From Billgrantia desiderata (lineage in GTDB: Bacteria; Pseudomonadota; Gammaproteobacteria; Pseudomonadales; Halomonadaceae), in assembly GCA_011742915.1 (NCBI GenBank), contig JAAQTN010000020.1, positions 20,180 through 84,179 on the forward strand: a DNA stretch of 64,000 nucleotides, given 5' to 3'. The notes under the pieces are model-generated. The model ran no database searches. It saw nothing but the letters and a program-made list of their open reading frames with translations, and was not told the origin of the DNA. The position numbers and the translations under genes were made by a program. Every line of letters starts with the position of its first letter. The first letter of the stretch is position 1. Shown here in pieces: positions 7,095 through 16,978 of this stretch.

Positions 7095-8948
7095 ATGAAA
7101 ACCAGACATCACCTGGCCGCGCAGGGCCTGGCCGCCTTCGGCCTGGCAGCGCTTCCTCTGGCCGTTCAGGCCCAGGCCACCACCGCCCAAGAAACCGACA
7201 CCGTCGCGCTCAACCCGATGGTGATCACCGCCACCCTGGCGCCGCGTACCGCCGACGAGACGCTCTCCTCGGTGACCGTGCTCGACGAGGCCACCCTGCG
7301 CCGGCAGGACCCCACCAGCGTTACCGATATGCTGCGCGGCCAGCCGGGAGTGGACGTCACCACCAACGGTAGCTTCGGCAAGAACAGCAGCGTCTACCTG
7401 CGGGGTACCGGCAACGAGTCGACGCTGCTGATGATCGACGGCATTCGCCTGCGTTCGGCGACGGCGGGTGGCGCGGCCTGGCAGTTCCTCGACCCGCGCA
7501 TGTTCCAGCGCGCCGAGATCGTGCGTGGCCCGCGTGGCAGCCTCTACGGTGCCGATGCGGTGGGTGGGGTAGTGCAGTTGTTCACCCATGAGGCGCAGGA
7601 GGGCGGTCCGCACCCACGCGTCTCGGTGGGCGGCGGCTCCTTCAACACCCAGCGCTACAGCGCCGGGCTCTCCGGCAGCAGCGGCGGCACTCGCTACAGC
7701 TTTGCCGGCAGTCATTTCACCACGGACGGTACGCCCATTCGTCGCGATGGCGAGGACAAGGGGTATGACAATACCTCTGGGCTGGTTCGGCTCGCCCATG
7801 CCTTCGAGGATGGCAGTGAAGTGGGGCTGCTGGCGTTACGTGCCCGTGGCAACACGGAGTTCGACCGCTTCGGGGCACCGTCCGATACGGACTTCGTCCA
7901 ACAGGTTGCCGGCATCTATGGCGAAACTCCGTTCACCGACACCTGGCGTAGCCGCCTCACACTGAGCGAATCCCGCGATGAGCAGGATACGAGCTACTCC
8001 ACCGGCACCAACTTTTTCGACACGCGTAGCCGGGCGGCTCGCTGGGACAATACTCTGGATTTCGGCCCCCATCAGTTGGTGGTAGGCTCCGAGTACATGC
8101 ATGATGCCATCGAGGCGACCGACGATTTCGTCGAGGAAAGCCGCGACAATGTCGCCGTGTATGCTCAGGCGCTGCTCGACTTCGACCCCTTCTCGGTCCA
8201 GGCGAGTTTGCGTCACGATGACAACGAAGCCTTTGGCCGGGAACTGACCGGGGGCATCGCACTGGGGTTCGAGTTCGACGCTCACCATACGCTCCGCGCC
8301 AGCTACGGCACTGCCTTCCGCGCGCCTACGTTCAATGATCTCTACTACTGGGACGAGTGGGGCAGCGAGGGCAATCCGGACGTCAATGCCGAGACTTCCC
8401 GTACCTTCGAGCTGGGTGCCAGAGGCCAGTATCGCAGCGGCTTCTGGGATCTGGCCGTTTACCAGAGCGATATCGACGATCTCATCGCCTGGACGCCCGA
8501 CCCCGACGACCCGTTCCGCTGGACCCCCATGAATGTCAACGAGGCCCGTATTCGAGGTATCGAACTCGCGACAGGTGTCGAGCTCCAGCACTGGACCCTG
8601 CAGACGGCCCTGACCTGGATCGATCCGGAAAATCGTAGCGGAGCCAATGCGGGCAATCGTATCCAGCGCCGGGCCAGCCAGAGCGCCCGTTTCGACGTGG
8701 ATCGCGAGCTGGGCGAGTGGTCGCTGGGCGGCTCCTGGATCGTTCAGGGGTATCGCTACAACGATGCCGCCAACACGGATCGCATCGGTGGCTTCGGGCT
8801 GGTCAACCTGCGTGCCGGGTGGCAGTTCGCCCCGCTGTGGTCGGCTCGTCTGACGGTGGAGAACGCCCTGGACAAGGAGTACGAAACTTCCCGTGACTAC
8901 CTCAACGCCGGCCGTGCGGCCTTCGTCAGTGTCCACTTTGGCCAGTAA
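7095..8948 (+). CDS. btuB: TonB-dependent vitamin B12 outer-membrane receptor
   Basis: A 617-residue TonB-dependent receptor that should carry cobalamin across the outer membrane. The ATG at 7095 follows AAGGGA and starts a clean signal peptide ending near AVQAQA; an in-frame start 33 bases upstream would put charged residues before it. A TonB-box-like ETDTVALNPMVITA follows the signal. The plug domain shows LRGQPGVDV, VYLRGTGNESTLLMIDGIRL, and IVRGPRGSLYGADAVGGVVQLFT, and the C-terminal beta-barrel ends with FVSVHFGQ. Position directly downstream of a B12 riboswitch and upstream of btuFCD supports B12 as substrate. Confidence 0.93.
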   Translation: MKTRHHLAAQGLAAFGLAALPLAVQAQATTAQETDTVALNPMVITATLAPRTADETLSSVTVLDEATLRRQDPTSVTDMLRGQPGVDVTTNGSFGKNSSVYLRGTGNESTLLMIDGIRLRSATAGGAAWQFLDPRMFQRAEIVRGPRGSLYGADAVGGVVQLFTHEAQEGGPHPRVSVGGGSFNTQRYSAGLSGSSGGTRYSFAGSHFTTDGTPIRRDGEDKGYDNTSGLVRLAHAFEDGSEVGLLALRARGNTEFDRFGAPSDTDFVQQVAGIYGETPFTDTWRSRLTLSESRDEQDTSYSTGTNFFDTRSRAARWDNTLDFGPHQLVVGSEYMHDAIEATDDFVEESRDNVAVYAQALLDFDPFSVQASLRHDDNEAFGRELTGGIALGFEFDAHHTLRASYGTAFRAPTFNDLYYWDEWGSEGNPDVNAETSRTFELGARGQYRSGFWDLAVYQSDIDDLIAWTPDPDDPFRWTPMNVNEARIRGIELATGVELQHWTLQTALTWIDPENRSGANAGNRIQRRASQSARFDVDRELGEWSLGGSWIVQGYRYNDAANTDRIGGFGLVNLRAGWQFAPLWSARLTVENALDKEYETSRDYLNAGRAAFVSVHFGQ

Positions 8949-9864
8949 GGGCCGGTTCGGCGGGGCCCTTGGCCCCGCTGCATCTTCCTGTGCCTTGCTG
9001 GCGCTGGCCCTGTCGGGGCCGGAGGCCGGCGAGGCGCGTGCCGGTTCGCTGTGCGCCATCGACGACCGCGAGCGGGAGGTGTGCCTCGAGGCACCGGCCA
9101 GGCGCATCGCCGCGCTCTCGCCCGGCGCCACCGAGCTGGTCTACGCCGCCGGGGCGGGGGAGAAGGTGGTGGCGGTGGTGGCCTTCAGCGACTATCCGCC
9201 GGAGGCCAGGGACGTACCGTCGGTGGGCAGCCATACCCGCATGGATCTGGAAACCCTGGTGACGCTGAACCCCGACCTGGTGATCGGCTGGATGACCGGC
9301 AATCCGCCCGAGCAGCTCGAGACCATTGAGGCGCTGGGCATACCGGTGTTCTACATCGAGCCGCGGGACTTCGAGGGCGTTTCCAGCGCCCTCGAGCGTC
9401 TGGCGCTACTGGCCGATACCCGCGAGCAGGGCGATCGCGTGGCGGCCGAGTTCCGCAATGGCATGGCTGCGCTGGCCGAGCGCTACGCCGATGCCGAGCC
9501 GATATCGGTGTTCTACCAGGTGTGGGACGAGCCGTTGATGACCATCAACGACGAGCACCTGATCGGCAAGGTGCTGACCCTGTGCGGTGGGGTCAACGTG
9601 TTCGGCGAGCTGTCGCGGCTGGTGCCGCGCATCGACGACGAGTCGGTGCTGGCCGCCGACCCCGAGGCGATCCTGGCCGGCGGCATGGGCGAGGAGAACC
9701 GCGGCTGGCTGACCCATTGGCAGCAGTATCCGAGCCTGACCGCCGTCGAACGCGACAATCTCTACTTCGTGCCGCCATCGCTGATCCAGCGCCCCACGCC
9801 GCGGCTGCTCGAGGGCAGCCGCCTGTTCTGCGAGCAGCTCGAGCGTGCCCGTGCCAAGCGCTGA
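8893..9864 (+). CDS. btuF: Periplasmic cobalamin-binding protein of the BtuFCD ABC importer
   Basis: This is the substrate-binding protein (TroA/BtuF fold) that hands B12 to BtuCD. Family features include APARRIAALSPGATELVYAAGAGEKVVAV, GSHTRMDLETLVTLNPDLVIGW, and a C-terminal QRPTPRLLEGSRLFCEQL. A signal-peptide-like hydrophobic stretch (SSCALLALALS) precedes EARAGS. The start is uncertain. GTG at 8893 has AAGGAG 12 bases upstream but gives a long N-region; GTG at 8929 or TTG at 8938 would give a more usual signal peptide. All of them overlap the end of btuB, implying coupling. Confidence 0.88.
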   Translation: MTTSTPAVRPSSVSTLASKGRFGGALGPAASSCALLALALSGPEAGEARAGSLCAIDDREREVCLEAPARRIAALSPGATELVYAAGAGEKVVAVVAFSDYPPEARDVPSVGSHTRMDLETLVTLNPDLVIGWMTGNPPEQLETIEALGIPVFYIEPRDFEGVSSALERLALLADTREQGDRVAAEFRNGMAALAERYADAEPISVFYQVWDEPLMTINDEHLIGKVLTLCGGVNVFGELSRLVPRIDDESVLAADPEAILAGGMGEENRGWLTHWQQYPSLTAVERDNLYFVPPSLIQRPTPRLLEGSRLFCEQLERARAKR

Positions 9865-9871
9865 GGCCGGC

Positions 9872-10852
9872 ATGACCACGCCCCGGCGCGTACTGTGGCC
9901 GCCGCTGGCCGTGCTCGCGCTGCTGGGGCTGGCGGTGCTGCTGCTGTCGGTCACCCTGGGCAGTGCCGCGCTGTCGCTCGCCGACGTATGGGCGGTGGCG
10001 CGCGGCGAGGGCAGCCCCCTGGCGCGCACGCTGATCCTCGACCTGCGCATCCCGCGTTCTCTCTCGGCCTTTGCCGTGGGCGGCCTGCTTGCCGTGGCCG
10101 GTGCTCTGATGCAGGTGCTGCTGCGCAATCCCCTGGCCGACCCCTACGTGCTGGGCCTCTCCGGCGGGGCCTCGGTGGGGGCGCTGGCGGCGATGCTGGC
10201 GGGGCTGGGCGGGGCGGTGATCACCGGCTCCGCCTTCGCCGGGGCCTTTCTCTCCACGCTGCTGGTGTTCGGCCTGGCCCACGGCACCGGTAGCTGGACC
10301 CCGTCGCGGCTGCTGCTCACCGGCGTGGTAGTGGCCGCCGGCTGGGGCGCGGTGATCACCCTGATGCTGGCGATAAGCCCCGCCGAGCGCCTGCCCGGCA
10401 TGCTCTACTGGCTGATGGGCGATCTCTCCTACTCACGCTCCCCGTGGCCGCCGCTGGCGCTGCTGCTGGTCATCTGCCTGCTGCTGATGCCGCTGGGGCG
10501 CAGCCTCAACGTCATGGCGCGCGGCCCGCTGCAGGCGGCGGCGCTGGGGGTCAACGTGCGACCGCTGGAGTGGACGATCTATGTCGTGGCCAGCGTGCTC
10601 ACCGCCACGGCGGTGACCACCGCCGGCAGCATCGGCTTCGTCGGCCTGGTGGTGCCGCACATGCTGCGTCTGGTGCTGGGCAACGATCAGCGCCTGATCC
10701 TGCCGGCCTGCGCCCTGGCCGGCGGCACCCTGCTGGTGCTGGCCGATACCCTGGCGCGTACCATGATCGCCCCGGAGCAGCTGCCGGTGGGAGTGATCAC
10801 CGCGCTGCTCGGCGTACCCACCTTCCTCTATCTGCTGTACCGGAGCCGCTGA
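9872..10852 (+). CDS. btuC: Vitamin B12 ABC transporter permease
   Basis: A 326-residue FecCD-family permease with about nine or ten hydrophobic segments. It contains [47 protein letters not shown], the conserved family core, and GSIGFVGLVVPHMLRL, which contacts the ATPase. The ATG at 9872 lies eight bases after the btuF stop; an in-frame GTG at 9845 inside btuF is an alternative. The btuC stop overlaps the btuD start (TGATG). Confidence 0.92.
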   Translation: MTTPRRVLWPPLAVLALLGLAVLLLSVTLGSAALSLADVWAVARGEGSPLARTLILDLRIPRSLSAFAVGGLLAVAGALMQVLLRNPLADPYVLGLSGGASVGALAAMLAGLGGAVITGSAFAGAFLSTLLVFGLAHGTGSWTPSRLLLTGVVVAAGWGAVITLMLAISPAERLPGMLYWLMGDLSYSRSPWPPLALLLVICLLLMPLGRSLNVMARGPLQAAALGVNVRPLEWTIYVVASVLTATAVTTAGSIGFVGLVVPHMLRLVLGNDQRLILPACALAGGTLLVLADTLARTMIAPEQLPVGVITALLGVPTFLYLLYRSR

Positions 10853-11619
10853 TGAACCGCCTCGAGATCCGCGAGCTGGTCATCGACGTGCCGGGGCGGC
10901 GCGACGGCCGGGCGCTCACGCTCAGCGTCGAGCCGGGGCAGGTGTGGGGCGTGCTCGGTCCCAACGGCGCCGGCAAGACCACCCTGCTGCACACCCTGGC
11001 TGGGCTGCGCGGGCCGCGGGCAGGGCAGGTGCTGATCGACGGCCGCCCGCTGGCGGCGCTGGGCCGGCGACAGGTGGCGCGTAAGCTGGGGCTGGTGTTC
11101 CAGGAGCGCCACGACGGCTTTCCCGCCACGGTGCGCGAGACCGCACTGATCGGTCGGCATCCGTGGCTGTCGGCGTGGCAGATGGAGGGTGGCGAGGACC
11201 TGCGCCTGGCCGAGGCGGCGCTCGAGCGGCTCGATGTCGATCACCTGGCCGAGCGCCTGGTCAGCACGCTCTCGGGAGGGGAGCGCCAGCGCCTGGCGAT
11301 TGCCACCGTGCTGACCCAGGCGCCGCAGATCTGGCTCGCCGACGAGCCCACCAACCATCTCGATCTGCATCACCAGAGCGCGGTGATGGCGCTGCTCGCC
11401 GAGCAGGCCGCCGAGGGCCGCGCGGTGATGATGTGCCTGCACGATCTCAACCTGGCGGCACGCTGGTGCGACCACCTGCTGCTGCTCTATCCCGACGGCG
11501 AGGCGTGCTGGGGGCCGGCCAGAGACATGCTGGTACCCGCCGCCCTGGAGCGGCTCTACGGCCAGCGCCTGGCCACCGCCGAGATCGACGGCGCCCCGGT
11601 GTTCGTGCCCATTAGATGA
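10852..11619 (+). CDS. btuD: Vitamin B12 ABC transporter ATP-binding protein
   Basis: A 255-residue ATPase that powers BtuC. Walker A is GPNGAGKTT near residue 38, the ABC signature is LSGGERQR, Walker B is IWLADEPTNHLDL, and the switch histidine is in MCLHDLNLAA. The chosen ATG overlaps the btuC stop codon by one base. A much longer open frame extends upstream in this phase but only shadows btuC. It is the last gene of the riboswitch-controlled uptake operon and converges on the next ABC operon. Confidence 0.93.
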   Translation: MNRLEIRELVIDVPGRRDGRALTLSVEPGQVWGVLGPNGAGKTTLLHTLAGLRGPRAGQVLIDGRPLAALGRRQVARKLGLVFQERHDGFPATVRETALIGRHPWLSAWQMEGGEDLRLAEAALERLDVDHLAERLVSTLSGGERQRLAIATVLTQAPQIWLADEPTNHLDLHHQSAVMALLAEQAAEGRAVMMCLHDLNLAARWCDHLLLLYPDGEACWGPARDMLVPAALERLYGQRLATAEIDGAPVFVPIR

Positions 11620-11686
11620 GAAACGCAGATGGAGCCTGTCGGGCTCATCAGTTGGGCTCCTCAGACGGGCTTCTCACTCGGTCTTT
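11620..11686. other. Convergent intergenic spacer with weak hairpins
   Basis: This 67-base gap lies between convergent btuD and the second ABC operon. GGAGCC (11631-11636) can pair with GGCTCC (11655-11660), and a CTTTTT-like run on the + strand follows at 11681-11687. It may terminate btuD transcription, but the stem is interrupted and the call is weak. Confidence 0.3.
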
Positions 11687-12447
<761 letters not shown>

Positions 12448-12451
<4 letters not shown>

Positions 12452-13515
12452 CGTCTTCTCGTCCCACGAATCAGAATGACGGCGAAAGCCGGCGCCCCGA
12501 CCAGGGCCGTGACCACGCCGATCGGCAGCACCTGCCCCGGCACGATGACGCGCGAGATGATGTCGGCGCCGATCAGGAACACGGCGCCGGCCAACGCCGA
12601 GGCCGGTATCAGCCGGGTGTGGCGATTGCCCACCAGAAAGCGCATGGCATGAGGGATCACCAGCCCCACGAAGCCGATGGCGCCGACCATCGACACCATC
12701 GTTGCCGTCACCAGCGCCATGACGGCGATCAGGATCGCCCGCACGCGGCGCACGGCGATGCCCATCGAGGCGGCGCTGTCGGCACCGAAGGTGAAGGCGT
12801 CCAGGGCGCGCCGATACCATAGGCACACCAGCAGGCCGCCCAGGGCGGCGGGCAGGCCCAGGGTGACGTCGTCCCAGCGCACGCCGGAGAGGTTGCCCAT
12901 CAGCCAGAACATGATGCCCCGGGCCTGTTCGGCATTCGCCGACTTGGCAATGATGAAGGCGGTAAGGGCATTGAACAGCTGCGACCCGGCGATACCGGCC
13001 AGAATGATGGCACCTGCGGCCTGGGCGCTGCGCCCACCCCCGGTGCCGCTGCCGGCGGCACGGGCGAGCAGTACCACCAGGGAGAACGCCAGCCCCGCAC
13101 CGGCAAAGGCGCCGAGCGAGAGCGTCACGGCGCCGGCACCGAGTCCGGCGATGGTGACCGCCACGGCGCCGGTCGAGGCGCCGGCGGAAATTCCCATCAG
13201 GAAAGGGTCGGCCAGCGGGTTGCGCAGCAGGGCTTGCAGGACGACGCCGGACAAGGCCAGCCCGGCACCGCAACAAGCGGCGAGGATGGCGCGGCTGAGC
13301 CGGTAATTCCAGATGATGCCGGCGTCGATTCGGTCGACGGCATGCTCCGCTCCCCACAGCCGGTTCGCCAATACCTTGAGAATGGTCTCCAGCGGTATCG
13401 CCGTTTCGCCGATCGCGGTGCCGGCCATCACGGCCAGGAACAGCGTCGATGGCGCGAGCCAGGCCCAGCGCCATCGGAAAACCATTGGTAACTGCACTGC
13501 TGCGGCCAGTTTCAT
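12448..13515 (-). CDS. FecCD-family ABC transporter permease
   Basis: A 355-residue multi-span permease. The core reads [50 protein letters not shown], and the ATPase-contact loop is [19 protein letters not shown]. Family members import ferric siderophores, haem or corrinoids. It overlaps the binding-protein gene by ATGA upstream and the ATPase gene by ATGA downstream, so the three are co-translated. Its lying between two B12 riboswitch-controlled operons makes a corrinoid or cobalt complex a reasonable guess, but ferric siderophore is equally possible. Confidence 0.9.
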
Positions 13516-14528
13516 CGTTCGAAGGAGAGGGTCGTCAAGGCATCGGCCAGCGATTCCAGGCCGAAGATCGTGCGCATGGTGGCACTCATTGCATGAGCAT
13601 CCATCTCGATGATGTTGCCGTTCTTCACCGCCGTCATCTCCTGGGTCACCGGATCGCTATGCAGGAAATCCAGCTTTTCTTCGATATCGTCGGCGGGAAA
13701 GCGTCGGCGATCCATGCGCGCTATCACGATCAGGTCAGGGTCGGAACGGGCAATGGATTCCCAGCCGACGATAGGCCATTCTTCATCGGATTGAATGACG
13801 TTCTGAATGCCGAGTTTCTCCATCATGTAACCGGGGGAGCCGAGCCGGCCTGCCACGTAAGGATCCACCGAGCTATCGGGGGAAGAGAACCAGAATACTG
13901 CCGAAAGGTCCTGAGGAAGCTCCAGGCTTTCGGCCTTGGCAATGGCGTCGGCTTCACGCGCCTCGAGTTCGGTCACCAGGGCTCTGCCGGCCTCCTGTAC
14001 GTCGAAGATGGCGGCCAGCTCGGTGATGCCTTTGTAGACATGCGCGGGGGAGAAGGCAGCGGTACGGGTGCCGTCGCCGCCGGTGCTGTTGTCCTTGGTG
14101 TCGCAGTCGGCGGGCATCACATAAGTGGCGATACCCAACTCGTGAAACTGTTCGCGACTCGCCACGCTGCCGGTGGGTCCTACATGCCACTCGTACTGGG
14201 CCGCGACGAGCTGCGGTCGACGATTCACAACGGCTTCGAAGCTCGGGTCATTGTCGGCCAGCCGTTCGATGCCGGCGTTGACCTCGCTGAACTCAGGCAG
14301 CACAGGATTGAACCAGACCGAGGTGCCGAGCACCCGATCGTAAAGGCCCAGGGAATAGAGAATCTCGGTGGCGGACTGCCCAACGGTAACGACGCCTTCA
14401 GGAGCGGAAGAGAAGCTGATTTCTGTACCGCAATTGATAAGGGCCAATGGATATTCAGTATCGCTTGCCATGGCGAATGAGGCGGGAATTAGCGACAATG
14501 GAAGCAGGAAATGGCGAGCGATTTTCAT
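13512..14528 (-). CDS. Periplasmic binding protein of the second FecCD-type importer
   Basis: A 338-residue TroA-like binding protein. The ATG at 14528 gives a clear signal peptide (MKIARHFLLPLSLIPASFAMAS); the frame continues upstream but without signal character. YPLALINCGTEISF at the mature N-terminus and VVTVGQSATEILYSLGLYDRVLGTSVW are typical of iron-complex binding proteins. Two cysteines (NCG and DCDTKDNS) could matter for ligand or disulfide. No cobalamin riboswitch is visible on this strand upstream, so its regulation differs from btuB. The ligand is unassigned: siderophore, corrinoid and chelated cobalt are all open. Confidence 0.88.
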   Translation of the reverse strand: MKIARHFLLPLSLIPASFAMASDTEYPLALINCGTEISFSSAPEGVVTVGQSATEILYSLGLYDRVLGTSVWFNPVLPEFSEVNAGIERLADNDPSFEAVVNRRPQLVAAQYEWHVGPTGSVASREQFHELGIATYVMPADCDTKDNSTGGDGTRTAAFSPAHVYKGITELAAIFDVQEAGRALVTELEAREADAIAKAESLELPQDLSAVFWFSSPDSSVDPYVAGRLGSPGYMMEKLGIQNVIQSDEEWPIVGWESIARSDPDLIVIARMDRRRFPADDIEEKLDFLHSDPVTQEMTAVKNGNIIEMDAHAMSATMRTIFGLESLADALTTLSFER

Positions 14529-14853
14529 TGGTCGTTGTCCGGAGTCTGGGAGAATTCTTCGGATGATTTGGCGTGAAACCCGGCATTGCTGCCATCTCTG
14601 TCCTCGCGCCGGCCGTGGATTCACTGCCATTGGCCTGAGATGCCGTGTGCGAATGGCGAGGATCATGATTCAAACCTGCGGTAAAATACAACCCCAAAAT
14701 TTCCTTCGAGGTTGAGGTTTCCGTAGCGCCTTGGCGCTGCTCGGGGAAGCTTTTGCCTACCTGTGAAATCTAGAGTTTTCAGTCGATTGCGAGAGAGTTT
14801 GCTGTGCAATCAGCCACCGCAGACACTGAGGTCAGGCCAGGACACGCTACGCA
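14529..14853. other. Divergent intergenic region, no gene seen
   Basis: This stretch separates the minus-strand importer from the riboswitch-led chelatase operon. It is locally more AT-rich around 14685-14705. I found no B12 box on the minus strand, no convincing Fur-type palindrome and no coding sequence. It must contain the promoter of the importer operon, but I cannot place it. Confidence 0.5.
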
Positions 14854-14883
14854 TTGCGCTGGTTGCGGCAGTTCCTTTACGAT
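14854..14883 (+). promoter_or_regulatory. Candidate promoter for the second riboswitch leader
   Basis: TTGCGC (14854-14859) and TACGAT (14878-14883) are 18 bases apart, a plausible sigma-70 pair. It ends about a dozen bases before the riboswitch begins. Pattern match only. Confidence 0.35.
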
Positions 14884-14894
14884 GGTCCGACTGA

Positions 14895-15085
14895 AATGGG
14901 TGCCCCTGTGTCTAGGGGATAATCGGGAAGTATGGTGAGGCCGTAGGCCAATTCCATCGCTGCCCCCGCAACGGTAATGAGTGAGTCGCCTGCAGAAACC
15001 ACTGGCATCGCGCTGGGAAGGTGCAGGCTTCGACGTCGTTCTGGCGTCCTCCTCGAGCCCGGAGACCGGCCCATCAATCCATCAT
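14895..15085 (+). ncRNA. Cobalamin riboswitch upstream of the chelatase/cob operon
   Basis: The landmarks are GGGTGCCCCTGTGTCTAGGGG (an initial stem), the TCGGGAAGTATGGTGAGGCCG segment, the B12 box GCTGCCCCCGCAACGGTAATG (14959-14979), CGCTGGGAAGGTGC, and the closing GAGCCCGGAGACCGGCC (15055-15071). It precedes the ChlID-like gene by about 150 bases and should control the whole chlID-cobB-cobW-cobN-cob operon. An open frame begins inside it but is not a real start. Confidence 0.92.
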
Positions 15086-15232
15086 CATCCCGTAACGGTG
15101 CGGTGGGCACCGAGGAGATGCCGTGTCTGCGTTCGCTCTATCCGCCCCTTCCGCGGGGTTGTCGCCGTTTACGACCGATGCCTTGTCGGCCGTGTGCCGC
15201 TGCCTGTCCAGCCGGTGCATGGCGAGGCTCCC

Positions 15233-16978
15233 GTGAGCGAGTTTCCCTTCGCTGCCGTGGTCGGCCTGGCAGAGCTCAAGACCGCGCTGCTGCTCAACGC
15301 CATCCACCCCCGGCTCGGCGGGGTGCTGATCAGCGGGCCGCGTGGCAGTGCGAAATCCACCTTGGCGCGAGCCCTGGCGGCGATCCTGCCTGACGATGGC
15401 GAAGGGCGTCGGCCGCCCTTCGTCACCCTGCCCCTGGGGGCCAGCGAGGAGCGCCTGACCGGCAGCCTGGACCTGCAGCGGGTACTTGCCGAGCGCGAGG
15501 CGGCCTTCCAGCCGGGGCTGCTGGCCAAGGCGCACGGTGGCGTGCTCTACGTCGACGAAGTCAACCTGCTGCCGGACTCGCTGGTGGACCTGCTGCTCGA
15601 CGTGGCCGCCAGCGGTACCAACGTGGTCGAGCGCGACGGCGTCAGCCATTCCCATCCCGCGCGTTTCCGCCTGATCGGCACCATGAACCCGGACGAAGGC
15701 GAGCTGCGCCCGCAGCTGCTCGACCGTTTCGGCCTCTGCCTCGAGCAGCACGCCTCGGTCAGCGTGGAAGAGCGCATCGCCATCGTGCAGCAACGCGAAG
15801 CCTTCGACCGCGACCCCCAGGGCTATGTGGCACGTCACGCCGAGGCCCAGGCAGCGCTGACCCAGCGTATCCGACGTGCCCAGTCGGCGCTGCCGGAGAT
15901 CGTCAGCGAGGCGTGGGTTTACGAGCACATCGCGCAGGGTTGTCAGGCGGCCGGTGTCGAAGGGCTGCGGGCGGACGTGACCTGGCATCGTGCGGCCCAG
16001 GCCCACGCCGCCTGGCGCGGTGCCGCTGCCGTGGCCAGGGAGGATCTGGAAGTCGTCGGGCCCTGGGTGCTGGCGCATCGGCGGACTTCGCCGCCTGCCC
16101 AGGAGCCGGCCAGGCACTCGGGCGATAATCCGCCACCGCCGCCGCCAAGCTCCGGTACACCACCTGCGTCGAGCGGGCCGGCAGGTTCCGGTGGCGGCAC
16201 GTCAGGCTCGAGCGGCCAGGGGCAGTGGGGCGCCATGCCGCCGGTAGCGCAGAAAAGCGTCAGCGTGCCGGCCCCGAGCCTGTCGGACAGTGTCGCCCAT
16301 GAGCGTGGACCCGATGGCGTCATGGTTCCCCCGATGCCAGCGGTCAGGCGGCGGGGCCATCAGCGTCGCTCCTACCAGGCATCGCCCCGGCCGGACTGGT
16401 TCGCCACACTGATTGCCAATCGCGGTCGCTGGCCCTGGCGCCGACTGCAGTATCGCCAGGCGCGAATCGTCCCGCCGACGGTTCATCTGGTACTGCTGGA
16501 TACCTCCGCCTCGACCCTGGGGCGGCAACTGCTGGGGCGGGCCAAGGGGCTGGTCGAGCAACTGGCCCGGCAGGCCTATGCCGCCCGCGAGCAAATGGCC
16601 GTGCTCGGCTTCGGCAATGACGGTGTCACGCCGATCCTGCTGCGCCGCCGTGCGCCCAAGGCGCTGCGTGAGCGGCTCGACAGCGCCGACGGGGGCGGCG
16701 GTACGCCGCTGCGCCAGGTCGTGTTGCAGGCGGCGCGGTTGATTCGCCAGTGGCGGCGGCAGGAGGCCGACCTGCGAATACGCACCTACCTGATCACCGA
16801 CGGCCGCACCCGGCAATCCCTGGCCGGCCTGCCGGCGCTGGGCGATTGCCTGGTCGTCGATACCGAGCAGGCCGCCGTCAGGCGGGGGCGGGGCGAGACC
16901 ATCGCCGAGCAGCTCGGCGCCCGCTATTGTCGCCTGCCGCTGTCGGCGGGCCGTTCACGGCCAGGAGGCCAGGCGTGA
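15233..16978 (+). CDS. Single-chain ChlI/ChlD-like AAA+ and VWA chelatase subunit (putative cobaltochelatase partner of CobN)
   Basis: A 581-residue protein expected to drive cobalt insertion by CobN. Residues 1-290 form a magnesium-chelatase-type AAA+ domain with intact Walker A GPRGSAKST (35-43) and Walker B VLYVDE (104-109). Residues 295-370 are a Pro/Gly/Ser-rich linker. Residues 415-581 are a von Willebrand A domain with a complete MIDAS: DTSAS (423-427), Thr 491 in GGGGTPL and Asp 523 in ITDG. BchD/ChlD proteins share this layout but often have a degenerate P-loop; here one chain seems able to do both I and D roles. GTG 15233 is the best start before the AAA+ domain (weak GCGAGG upstream). 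GTG 15194 is an alternative. The stop overlaps the cobB start. Confidence 0.85.
   Translation: MSEFPFAAVVGLAELKTALLLNAIHPRLGGVLISGPRGSAKSTLARALAAILPDDGEGRRPPFVTLPLGASEERLTGSLDLQRVLAEREAAFQPGLLAKAHGGVLYVDEVNLLPDSLVDLLLDVAASGTNVVERDGVSHSHPARFRLIGTMNPDEGELRPQLLDRFGLCLEQHASVSVEERIAIVQQREAFDRDPQGYVARHAEAQAALTQRIRRAQSALPEIVSEAWVYEHIAQGCQAAGVEGLRADVTWHRAAQAHAAWRGAAAVAREDLEVVGPWVLAHRRTSPPAQEPARHSGDNPPPPPPSSGTPPASSGPAGSGGGTSGSSGQGQWGAMPPVAQKSVSVPAPSLSDSVAHERGPDGVMVPPMPAVRRRGHQRRSYQASPRPDWFATLIANRGRWPWRRLQYRQARIVPPTVHLVLLDTSASTLGRQLLGRAKGLVEQLARQAYAAREQMAVLGFGNDGVTPILLRRRAPKALRERLDSADGGGGTPLRQVVLQAARLIRQWRRQEADLRIRTYLITDGRTRQSLAGLPALGDCLVVDTEQAAVRRGRGETIAEQLGARYCRLPLSAGRSRPGGQA

Noticed and set aside
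14529-14700. Possible cobalamin riboswitch on the minus strand in front of the second importer
   Set aside because: I looked for the reverse complement of the B12 box and the closing stem and found neither.
14981-15232. Extension of the chelatase gene upstream into the riboswitch
   Set aside because: The frame is open, but this stretch contains the B12 box and the conserved riboswitch stems and has no similarity to the AAA+ domain. It is leader RNA.
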